A stretch of 64,000 nt of DNA from CAVPHV01 sp963821095. GTDB taxonomy: Bacteria > Actinomycetota > Acidimicrobiia > Spongiisociales > UBA5794. The notes under the pieces were generated by a model. That model searched no databases and was not told where the DNA came from. It was given only the letters and a program-made list of their open reading frames with translations. The DNA is taken from positions 248,001-312,000 of the forward strand of contig CAWGCJ010000002.1 in NCBI GenBank assembly GCA_963821095.1, in the 5' to 3' direction. Every line of letters starts with the position of its first letter. The first letter of the stretch is position 1. This document shows positions 18,583 to 26,577 of this stretch, piece by piece. The translations under genes and the position numbers were made by a program.

Positions 18583-19378
18583 AGGCGATTCGCTCGAGCA
18601 CGCTGCGCTCCGGCTCCAGCCGATCGTCGGTGGAGTCCTCGACGCCGTCGACGGATCACACCGGGCCGTTGCGCCCGTACGCCGGCGCCTGGTCGGGATG
18701 ACCATCGCAGAGGTCTCAGCAGTCGGGAAACACCTACTGATCCACCTCGACGGCCAATGGAGCATCCGCACCCACCTCGGCATGAGCGGCTCGTGGCAGC
18801 TCTACCTGCGTGATGCGCCCTGGCGACGGTCGGCCGGCAAGGCCCGCCTGACGTTGACGACCGAATCCCACGTTGCCGTGTGCTTCTCCGCTCCCACGGT
18901 GCAGATCGGCCCGACACCACAGGTGCTCGATTCCGTCTCCCACCTCGGCCCCGACGTGCTGCACGACGAAGTCGACACCGCCATCGTCATCGAACGGACC
19001 CGGGCCTCGGCGGCCATCACCGCAGCCGACCTGCTGCTCGACCAGCGGGTGATGAGCGGGATCGGCAACGTGTACAAGTCGGAGATTCTCTTCCTCGAGA
19101 GGATCTCGCCTTCAACGCCGGTGGTTTCCCTCTCCGATGCGGCCATCGTGGGTCTGGCGAAGCGCGCCCAGCGGCTGCTGCGAGCCAACCGGCGGCCGGG
19201 ACCGCGCTCGACGACGGGCCGCCGCGGACGAGATGCCGAAACGTGGGTGTATGGTCGCGGCGGCCGAACGTGCCGCCGATGTGCGACACGCATCGAGTCG
19301 GAGACGCATGGAGACCTCGACCGAGTCTCCTACTGGTGCCCCAGATGCCAGGCAACGGAGTTCACAGCATGCCAATGA
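18575..19378 (+). CDS. nei2: Fpg/Nei family DNA glycosylase (Nei2-like)
   Basis: 267 residues. The N-terminus MPEGDS provides the catalytic P2 and E3 of the Fpg/Nei family; THLGMSGSW, a helix-two-turn-helix segment MSGIGNVYKSEILF, and a C-terminal zinc finger (CRRC...CPRC) follow. It excises oxidised pyrimidines and has AP-lyase activity in base-excision repair. Its GTG start overlaps the end of lhr by 8 nt. The same lhr-nei neighbourhood is known in mycobacteria, so the two probably work together in repair. Confidence 0.92.
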   Translation: MPEGDSLEHAALRLQPIVGGVLDAVDGSHRAVAPVRRRLVGMTIAEVSAVGKHLLIHLDGQWSIRTHLGMSGSWQLYLRDAPWRRSAGKARLTLTTESHVAVCFSAPTVQIGPTPQVLDSVSHLGPDVLHDEVDTAIVIERTRASAAITAADLLLDQRVMSGIGNVYKSEILFLERISPSTPVVSLSDAAIVGLAKRAQRLLRANRRPGPRSTTGRRGRDAETWVYGRGGRTCRRCATRIESETHGDLDRVSYWCPRCQATEFTACQ

Positions 19379-19419
19379 TTCCAGACGAACTCGAGACCCA
19401 ACTCGAGGACACCATGAGG

Positions 19420-19716
19420 TCAGCCGGCGCCCAATTCGGCCAGCTGGTCGAACGGGTAGATGCCGGTGCCGTGGCCATCGGGGGCGAACACAAAGGACAC
19501 GGCGTAGCCGCCCACCAGAGCAGCGTCGGTGATGGTGATCGGCACCGGTCCTTCGACCACGAGGCGGGTTTGCTCGATGCCGTCCGGCTCTCGGCAGCCC
19601 GCACATTGGCAGGCGGCCCGCAGCTCCGTCGCCGAGACCTCAATCGTCGATCCGTCGTCCCAGGCCACGATCAACCGGGATCCATCCTGAACTTCGATGC
19701 GCTGAGGTACGTCCAC
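19420..19716 (-). CDS. DUF971 domain protein
   Basis: A 98-residue protein matching DUF971, the N-terminal domain of gamma-butyrobetaine hydroxylase that also occurs alone. It has IVAWDDGS, then the ATELRAACQCAGC core with two Cys pairs, and ends with IYPFDQL. The CxC/CxxC pattern suggests metal or Fe-S related binding; standalone copies often sit with Fe-S assembly genes, though none are here. The GTG at 19716 is chosen because the family begins about there; the frame runs further upstream into the promoter region of the DUF4032 gene. Confidence 0.8.
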   Translation of the reverse strand: MDVPQRIEVQDGSRLIVAWDDGSTIEVSATELRAACQCAGCREPDGIEQTRLVVEGPVPITITDAALVGGYAVSFVFAPDGHGTGIYPFDQLAELGAG

Positions 19717-19760
19717 AGGACGGCAGGGTACCGACCCGCTCGACCCAAGGAGACGATCGC

Positions 19761-20980
19761 ATGAGCACCCCCTATCTCCACGTCCGCCCCGGGCACCCCG
19801 ATTTCCTCGATCTCGACTGGGACACACCGATCAACGACTGGGAAGGTCCACGCCTCGTCGACCTCCCCACCGGGGTGCACCGCCACCCGGTCAGGTTCCT
19901 CGCCTACGACGAAGGCCTCTACGCCATCAAGGAACTGCCCTTGCGGCTTGCGATCCACGAATTCGAGATGCTGCGCACGCTGGCAACCCGAGGTCCGCAA
20001 TGTGGTGCAAGCCGTCGCCGTTGCGGAGCGCCGCTGGCTCGATCCCCACACCGAGGGCGCCGGCCTCGTCATGACCGAGTACGTCCAGTTCGCCTTCTCC
20101 TACCGCGAGCTGATCACCGGTGGCGGGTTTGGAGCCCGCCGCAACCAGATGCTCGACGCCTTTGCCGGCCTGCTGGTTGAGCTCCACCTCGCCGGCTGCT
20201 TCTGGGGCGACTGCTCGCTCTCGAACGTCCTGTATCGATACGACGCGGCGACCATCGAGGCGGTCATGATCGACGGCGAGACCGTTCGCCTCCACGACGT
20301 CCTCACCGACGGGCAACGAGCCGAGGACATCGACATCATGATTCTCAATGTGGCCGGTGGCATGGCCGACATCGCCGCCTCCCAGGGCGTGGATCTCGAC
20401 GATGCCGACATGGGCCTCGGCGACGACATTGCGGCTCGCTACTACGGCCTGTGGGACGAACTCAACGATCAGATCGTGGTCGGCGCCGACGAGCGCTACC
20501 GAATCCGCGAACGGGTGGAACGCCTCAACGACCTCGGCTTCGAGGTGGACGATTTTGAGTTGGTTCCGACCGGAGATGGCGGCTCCCTACTCCGGATGCA
20601 GGTTGCGGTCGGGGGACGCAACTACCACGCGCACCCGACTGCGCGAGCTGACCCGGATCGAAGCATCTGAGAACCAGGCACGCCAAATCCTCTCCGACCT
20701 CCAGTATTACGAAGCGACCCATCCCGCCAGATCTGCCACAGGGAAAGCGGTTGCGGCCATCAAGTGGCGGGTCGAGGTATTCGAACCGATCATGGCCCGC
20801 ATCGCAGAGGAGATGGAGCCCGACGACGACCCGGTGCAGGGGTATGCCAATTTCTTGCACTACCGCTACACCCTCGCCGCCTCCCAGGGTCGCGATGTCC
20901 CGACAGAGGAAGCCTTCGAACTCTGGCTGCAGTCAGGTCAACCGGGCTATCCCCTCGAGGGAGACGGTGCGGTCGTTTAG
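19761..20980 (+). CDS. DUF4032 domain protein (kinase-like fold), two frame breaks
   Basis: The reconstructed protein of about 405 residues matches actinobacterial DUF4032 proteins. It has a lipopolysaccharide-kinase-like segment: LYAIKELP (a Lys as in kinase VAIK), an LHLAGCFWGDCSLSNVLY loop resembling the HxDxxxxN catalytic loop, and AVMIDGET resembling DFG. One extra base near 19985 and another near 20625 break the frame; removing them gives LATEVRNVV and NYHATRLREL. Function is unknown. It converges on the SDR gene so tightly that the stop codons overlap. Confidence 0.75.
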
Positions 20981-21748
20981 CCGAGGTCCATCGGAGCGGT
21001 GGCGCCCACCACCCCGCCGTCGACAGGCAAAGTCACCCCCGTGATCCACGACGCTGCGTCGGAGGCGAGGAACACGATCGCCCGGGCGACGTCCTCCGGC
21101 TCGCCAAAACGCTGCAGCGGATGGGCTCGGGCCGTCTCGTCTTCCATCCCCTGCCACAGGGCGGCCGCGAGGCGGGTCCGCACCACCGAAGGCGCCACGG
21201 CATTCACTCGCACCCCCGGTGCCATCTCGTACGCAAGCTGGCGGGTGAGGTGAACCAACGCCGCCTTCGACACGTTGTAGGCACCCAGGACAGGTCCGGG
21301 GCTGAGACCGCCCACCGAGGCCACGTTGACGATGGAACCGCCCCCGTCGGCGAAGGCCTGGCGCCACGCCTCACGGGCGTAGAGCAGCGGGCCCATCTGG
21401 TTGACGCTCCAGGTCTTGGTGACCGCACCAAGGTCGACATCGGCCAGCGCTCCGGGCGCCGGATTGGTGCCGGCGTTGTTGACCAGGATGTCAAGATGCC
21501 CAAACCACTCGATCGTCTCCGCAACGGCACGCTCCGCGTCGTCAGGCTCATCGGCGCGAGCGACGATCGGAAGCGAGCCGGTCTCCCCCATCGATACGTT
21601 CGGCCGCCTCGGCGAGATTGCCCTCCCGGCGGCTCGTGATGACAACGCCGGCAGCTCCGCTATCGAGCAACTCGACCGCCGTTGCCTCGCCGATACCCCG
21701 GCTGGCTCCGGTGACGAGAGCCACCAAACCGTCAACCCTCACATCCAT
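20977..21748 (-). CDS. Short-chain dehydrogenase/reductase, one frame break
   Basis: A classical SDR of about 257 residues: nucleotide-binding TGASRGIG near residue 14, NNAG strand, catalytic Ser in NVASVGG and YNVSK providing Tyr and Lys, and VRVNAVAPSVV afterwards. NAD(P)-dependent alcohol/ketone oxidoreductase; substrate not predictable. One extra base near 21600 (between AEAAERI and MGETGSLP) shifts the frame. It lies 19 bp downstream of a flavin reductase gene in the same direction and may share its transcript. Confidence 0.85.
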
Positions 21749-21767
21749 CCGCTGATCCTCTCGCTCT

Positions 21768-22289
21768 TCAGTGGCCGCCCCGCTTGACGCCGCCGTACTT
21801 CATCCTCGTGTCTTCCATTCTGGCGATCTCCACGTCGTCGTCCGCGACGAATGCCGCGTCGATGACCTCTCCCAAGAAGAGCGTGTGGGTCCCACAGTCG
21901 ATGGTCTCCCACACCTTGCACTCGAGCCACGCGACCGCTTCTTCGAAGATGGGGACTCCGGTGGCGCCCTCGCGCACCGGCCGGCCATTGAGCTTCATGT
22001 CCTCCAGCACGGCAGGCTTGGAGAACTTGACAAACGGCCGGGTGTCGGCCCGATCCCACAGATTGACTGAGAACGAACCGCCCTCACGGATGAGGCGGTT
22101 GGTCACCGCCTTGGCATCGACTGAGATCGCAACGAGGACGGGCTCCATCGCGACCTGGGTGACCCAACTCTGCGTCATCCCATTCCACTCATCGCCGCTG
22201 CGGCTCCCGATGAGACACAGCACGTTGGGAATGGCCCACAACACCCGGTTCAGGGTCTCTGCCGGCACGGCAGTTTCGTGGTCTGACAT
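21768..22289 (-). CDS. Flavin reductase-like FMN-binding domain protein
   Basis: 173 residues of the split-barrel flavin reductase family: MTQSWVTQVAMEPVLVAISVD provides the FMN-phosphate contact strand and FSVNLW follows. Such proteins reduce flavin for two-component monooxygenases or act as independent FMN-dependent reductases. The ATG is preceded by GAGGAGG. The next gene in the same direction is an SDR, suggesting a small oxidoreductase operon. Confidence 0.85.
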   Translation of the reverse strand: MSDHETAVPAETLNRVLWAIPNVLCLIGSRSGDEWNGMTQSWVTQVAMEPVLVAISVDAKAVTNRLIREGGSFSVNLWDRADTRPFVKFSKPAVLEDMKLNGRPVREGATGVPIFEEAVAWLECKVWETIDCGTHTLFLGEVIDAAFVADDDVEIARMEDTRMKYGGVKRGGH

Positions 22290-22357
22290 CGGTCGGGTCC
22301 TCCTCGGGCGATTGAGCCGAGACTACTGCGACGTCACACCCAACAACCGGGACGGCC

Positions 22358-23536
22358 TCAGCTCGGAAGGCGAAAGGCGACCCGACCACCGGGTCCGGGA
22401 GCCGCCCAGATCTCACCGCCGTGGGCGGTCACGACGCCGTGGGCAATCGCCAGGCCAAGTCCGGCTCCACCGGCGGCACGAGCCCGGGCAGGGTCCCCGG
22501 TCACGAAGCCCTCAAAGACGTTGTCCAACAACTCGGGAGGAAAACCCGGCCCGGCGTCTTCCACCTCGACCAATGCCCCGGCGCCATTGCTCACTCGCAC
22601 CACGACATCGCTGTCCGCAGGCGCATGCCGGATCGCGTTGTCGACCAGGTTCCGAATCACCCTGCCAAGGGCGGCAGGCCCGCCGAGCACGGTCACCCCA
22701 CCATCGGTTTCGAGTCGCAATCGGACGTCCTTGCGTCCCGCCACCGGTTGGAGGGCTTCGATCGAGTCGTCGGCGAGTTCTGCCAGGTCAACCGGTTCAC
22801 GCGGCACCTCGAGCTTCCCCGCCTCAATCGTGGCCAGCAGGAACAGGTCATCGACGAGGTGACTCATCGCATCGAGATCCGACTGCATGGCTCGCAGGTA
22901 TCGCGCCGGATCGGGAGCCAAGCCATCCTCGAGTGCCTCCACCGTTGCCCGCAGGGCAGCGAGTGGGGTGCGCAGATCATGGCCGAGCGCGGCCAGGAAG
23001 TGGCGGCGGGACTCCTCGCTGCGAATCCGCTCCTCTTCGGCTTCGGCCAACTGCACCACCATTCCGTCAATAGCCGCTGCGGCGGCACCCACCTCATCGG
23101 GTCGATCGACGCCGGTCCGCGCCTCGAGGTCCCCTGCGGCGACTCGATCGGCCGTATCGCGGATGCGACGCAGATCACCAGCAAGCGGATCGGCGATCGC
23201 CACGGCGAGCACCACGCCGAGGCCGACCCCGAACCCGAGGGCGACGAGGAGCAGGTTCAGGTCGTGTACCGAGAGGAACATCAAGCGGGCCGAGACGGCG
23301 GCGGAGACACCAACGACGACGGCGGCCGCCACCGCAAGCGCGACGACGGCGACACGCAGCGAGCGCAGCCGCGGGAGTTGCCGCGCCAGCAATCCGGCGA
23401 GGATGGCAATCGAAGCCGCCATGATCCCGAAGACGAGCAGGAGTTGGGCACGCTCGGAGCCGGACGGCTGCATCGTCACCTCGAAGGCGGCGATGCCGAG
23501 CACCACGACGGCAATCAGGGACAGCGCTACCTTCAT
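22358..23536 (-). CDS. Sensor histidine kinase of a two-component system
   Basis: 392 residues. Four hydrophobic segments lie within the first 130 residues, with almost no extracytoplasmic loop; then a HAMP-like linker, the phosphoacceptor box ALGHDLRTPLAAL, and a HATPase with NLVDNAIRHAP, EDAGPGFP and GLGLAIAHGVV. The ATG at 23536 overlaps the response-regulator stop as ATGA, so the two are translationally coupled. The absence of a periplasmic domain suggests sensing at or in the membrane. The stimulus is unknown. Confidence 0.92.
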   Translation of the reverse strand: MKVALSLIAVVVLGIAAFEVTMQPSGSERAQLLLVFGIMAASIAILAGLLARQLPRLRSLRVAVVALAVAAAVVVGVSAAVSARLMFLSVHDLNLLLVALGFGVGLGVVLAVAIADPLAGDLRRIRDTADRVAAGDLEARTGVDRPDEVGAAAAAIDGMVVQLAEAEEERIRSEESRRHFLAALGHDLRTPLAALRATVEALEDGLAPDPARYLRAMQSDLDAMSHLVDDLFLLATIEAGKLEVPREPVDLAELADDSIEALQPVAGRKDVRLRLETDGGVTVLGGPAALGRVIRNLVDNAIRHAPADSDVVVRVSNGAGALVEVEDAGPGFPPELLDNVFEGFVTGDPARARAAGGAGLGLAIAHGVVTAHGGEIWAAPGPGGRVAFRLPS

Positions 23537-24249
23537 GGCTCGAACCGGTAGCCGACGCCCCACACGGTCTGCAGCCACTCAGGCTGCTCTGGGTCATCCT
23601 CCAGCTTGCGGCGCAGGCGCCGGACGTGAACCGTCACCGTTGACGGGTCCTGGTAATCCGCCGACGAGTCCCACACGTGCTCGAGAAGTTGCGAACGGGA
23701 GAAGACCTGCCGGGGCGACTCCGCCAAAAAGGCGAACAGGTCGAACTCCTTCGGAGTGAGTTCAATCGCCTCACCGTCCTTGGTTACTTCGCGGGTGGCG
23801 CCGTCGATGACCAAGCGGCCGAACTCGAGATTGCGATGCGACGGCAAGGGCCGGGCCCGGCGCAACACGGAACGGACCCGGGCCGCAAGCTCTCGCGGGG
23901 AGAACGGTTTTACGACGTAGTCGTCGGCTCCCAACTCGAGGCCGAGGACTCGATCCACCTCTTCGGTGCGAGCCGTCAGCAGAATGACCGGGACGTCGGT
24001 TTGCTTGCGCAACTGAGTCAGCACGTCGAATCCATCGAGTTTGGGCAACATCACGTCGAGCACGACAAGATCAGGATGCGTGGCATCGAGCGCCTCGAGT
24101 GCGGCGTGGCCATCGGCCGCCGTCGTGACGCGATAGCCGTCCCGCTCGAGGTAGGCGGTGACGACCTCGCGCACCATCGGCTCGTCGTCGACGACGAGGA
24201 CAGCGGCGCAACGGCGAATCTGATGTGGTGCTCGGCATGTCACGGCCAT
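23533..24249 (-). CDS. OmpR/PhoB-type response regulator
   Basis: 238 residues: receiver domain with acidic VVDDEP, phosphoacceptor Asp in VVLDVMLPKLDG, Thr in LLTART and Lys in VVKPFSP, followed by a winged-helix DNA-binding domain ending VWGVGYRFEP. The first 15 residues before VLVVDDEP are unusual for the family, so the start is uncertain; ATG 24249 or GTG 24243 both lie directly at a TACGAT hexamer. Pairs with the kinase downstream. Confidence 0.9.
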   Translation of the reverse strand: MAVTCRAPHQIRRCAAVLVVDDEPMVREVVTAYLERDGYRVTTAADGHAALEALDATHPDLVVLDVMLPKLDGFDVLTQLRKQTDVPVILLTARTEEVDRVLGLELGADDYVVKPFSPRELAARVRSVLRRARPLPSHRNLEFGRLVIDGATREVTKDGEAIELTPKEFDLFAFLAESPRQVFSRSQLLEHVWDSSADYQDPSTVTVHVRRLRRKLEDDPEQPEWLQTVWGVGYRFEP

Positions 24250-24386
24250 CGTACGGCCTGACGGTCACCTCGACGTTTACTTCGGCGCCAATTTCACGGT
24301 TTGTTCACTCCGGCGTCAGAGGCCCCACCACGCAACAAGCTGCCAGGATCACCCATGGCCACCCGTCGCTTATCCGGCCAGCCTCC

Positions 24387-24392
24387 TACTAT
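24387..24392 (+). promoter_or_regulatory. -10 element of the UspA-like gene
   Basis: TACTAT, 6 nt before the ATG at 24399; leaderless spacing. Confidence 0.5.
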
Positions 24393-24398
24393 TCCCCC

Positions 24399-24989
24399 AT
24401 GCACGTACTGATTGCCACGACCGGAGTCCTCACCCCGGGGCCGGTAGTTGACTTCACCGCCCGATTGCTCACCTCCGGCGGGCGCGTGTCGGTCACCACC
24501 GTGATCGAAGTGCCCCGTACGTTCCTCGAGGACCTCCGCTCCGAGAGCTGGCACCCACTCGAGAATGGCGACGTGCCACTCTGGTCCGAAGACGACGACG
24601 CGCTGATTGCCCGCTACGTCGAAGAACGTGGCCGCCGGCTCACCGAACCCGTGGTCAGCTCGCTGCGCGCCGCCGGCCTGACGGCCGACGCGGTGTACCT
24701 CGAAGGCGAGGATCCCGCCAAGACAATTTCCGAGTTGGCCGACCAGCTCGATGTCGACGTCGTCATCCTCGGCGCCACTCGGCAGATCTTCGATCAGTCT
24801 GCCTGGGAGAGCGTTTCGGCTCGGGTGATGATCGAGTCGGGCCGCCCCGTCCTCGTGGTGCCCCCGCCCACCGCGAGCCTGTGGTCAACGAACCAGAAGT
24901 CGCCGAATAGCTACCAGCCGAAGAACGCCCGCAACATCGCTCTCGTCTGCCACACAAAGTCCTCCGGCGCGTTGACCAAGTGGCTCTGA
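24399..24989 (+). CDS. Universal stress protein-like protein
   Basis: About 196 residues. A UspA-like alpha/beta fold can be followed: MHVLIATTG at the start, DVVILGATRQ followed by a substitute for the G-2x-G-9x-G nucleotide loop, and GRPVLVVPPP at the end. The glycine loop is not canonical, so ATP binding is doubtful. The last 26 codons overlap the 3' end of the NUDIX gene on the other strand; the conserved domain stops near VVPPP, so the tail may result from a frame error. The long frame upstream of 24399 has no support. Confidence 0.75.
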   Translation: MHVLIATTGVLTPGPVVDFTARLLTSGGRVSVTTVIEVPRTFLEDLRSESWHPLENGDVPLWSEDDDALIARYVEERGRRLTEPVVSSLRAAGLTADAVYLEGEDPAKTISELADQLDVDVVILGATRQIFDQSAWESVSARVMIESGRPVLVVPPPTASLWSTNQKSPNSYQPKNARNIALVCHTKSSGALTKWL

Positions 24990-25452
24990 ACATCGTCGAG
25001 CCGCCACCACGCGGGTCCGCCGTCTCCTCCGGCTGGGGGCGTGGGATGCCGACGCCACGACACTCAAACAGCACATGAAGTGACGGGTAGGCGCCGTCGA
25101 GCCCATTGACGACCGCGGCGGGGCGCGCCATGGCAAACGCCACGTGCTGGGCGGCTTCCATCCGCTCGGTGCCGGCGGACACCGCAAGCAGCTCGATCCC
25201 AGTCTCCTCGAGCACTTCGCGACTCACGGCGGCGTCTGGTGCCTCGCCGGCTCGCCAGCGCTCCCCGGGCAGCTCCAGCCTGCCTCGGACGACCTCACCG
25301 GGTTTGTCACGCCGCTGCAGAAGGATTGCATCCCGACCCGATCCCTCGAACACGAGGGCCGCGACGTTGGGCACGACGATGGCCTCACCACTCATGTCCG
25401 GCACGGCGACCTCAAGCCACTCGGCACCCGACCAGACGCGGTAGTCGCTCAT
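24911..25452 (-). CDS. NUDIX hydrolase, one frame break
   Basis: An N-terminal strand region, then the NUDIX box LPGERWRAGE followed by REVLEETGIEL, which keeps the catalytic REVLEE glutamates; the first glycine of the box is Glu. After residue 145 the frame has lost one base around 25010-25050: beyond it the expected ending WWRLDDVQSHLV and AMLRAFFGW is read in another frame and stops at 24911. It probably hydrolyses a nucleoside diphosphate derivative. It begins 3 nt after the preceding lipoprotein gene. Confidence 0.75.
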
Positions 25453-25455
25453 GCG

Positions 25456-25905
25456 TCACCGCGGCACTACGACGGTGAGTTCCGTCCCGCAGAACCCGAG
25501 CACGAGGTCGTGAGCAGCGACGGTCACCTCGGTGATGTCCCCAGGAATCGCCACGCCGGAAAGTGATCTCGTGAACGGTTGCTCGGCTTCGTGAGGATGG
25601 GCAAGGACCCGCTCGCCGAGCACCACCCCGTTGGGGCTCCTGACCTCCCAGGCATCGGCGTACTTCTCCCATCCCGTGTCGTTGGATTCCACCGTGACGG
25701 CAAAGGTGAACGTCCCACCGCCGTCTGCGGTGATCGCGACTTCACGAACGTGGGCGCACTCGTCGCCCGGCGTCGCCGGCGTCGGTGTAGAGGTCGTCGT
25801 CGCCGGCGACTCGTTCGTCGAGGGCGATGCGGTGGACTCGGCAGGCTCACCACTGGATCCGCCACAAGCTGCCAGGAAGATGGCGCAGACCGCAAGAAAT
25901 CGCAT
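25456..25905 (-). CDS. Small lipoprotein, unknown function
   Basis: 149 residues. A short signal peptide with lipobox LAAC (C14), then a Ser/Thr/Pro-rich linker (about 19-46), then a beta-rich domain with two cysteines (CAHV and GFCG) that could form a disulfide. The domain resembles immunoglobulin-like extracellular modules in length only; no family was recognised. It sits in a minus-strand group of exporter, lipoprotein, lipoprotein and NUDIX genes. A longer frame upstream is a shadow of the preceding lipoprotein. Confidence 0.7.
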   Translation of the reverse strand: MRFLAVCAIFLAACGGSSGEPAESTASPSTNESPATTTSTPTPATPGDECAHVREVAITADGGGTFTFAVTVESNDTGWEKYADAWEVRSPNGVVLGERVLAHPHEAEQPFTRSLSGVAIPGDITEVTVAAHDLVLGFCGTELTVVVPR

Positions 25906-25912
25906 CACGCCC

Positions 25913-26504
25913 CTACGGTGCCGGCAGGTCTTCGCCGGGACAATCGAGGTCAACCTCGACCCCGTTGTCGCGACCGGCCTGCTCGAGAGCGGTGCAACTA
26001 CTTTCGAGACGGACCCGGCTGTCAGCGAACGCCGAACCAGCGAGCACCGGCTCGAGGTCCGCCAAAGCGGTGATCTGGTTGACGGCGTCGATTGTCGGAT
26101 CGATGGCCGCCCGACTCGCACGGAGCGCGGCGATGGCCTCCTCGTGCTCGGCGGCTACCTCATCCGGCGGCTCGAGGGCATCCATCGTTGAGATGAATTG
26201 GTCGAGTTCCGCGGCGGTCAGCTCAAACGATGTTCGCGTCGCATTGACCGCAACGGTGGTGAGCGTCTCCAGCCCCGCAGCGGCCGTCGCCTCGTCGGCG
26301 TCGGTCGCCGCCGCGCTGAAGTCCTCGAACGCAATGTCGAGTTGCGTCGAGAACGCATTGGCGATGTCATCGGTCGCCTGGTCGTACCGAGCCGTCTCGG
26401 TCTCAACGGCGGCGAAGTAGTCCTCGATGGACAGCGCAGAGTCCCCGCCGCAGGCGGCAGTCAGCAGCATGACGGCGAGAACGACGGCAGTGAAGTCTGG
26501 CCAT
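25913..26504 (-). CDS. Lipoprotein with helical domain, frame break in the signal peptide
   Basis: The mature part is about 175 residues, highly Ala/Glu/Thr-rich and predicted helical, with two late cysteines. The frame starting at ATG 26504, behind a GGAG, enters a wrong frame after four codons; removing one T at about 26493 (ACTT to ACT on the coding strand) restores a signal peptide reading MARLTAVVLAV and lipobox TAAC. The uncorrected frame could start only at a Met inside the signal peptide. No function can be assigned. Confidence 0.65.
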
Positions 26505-26577
26505 CTGGGTTACTCCTCTCGAGGTGCGGCGCCAGCGTACCGTCGGAGCCGGATTGTGCGATGACCACGCCTTCCGG

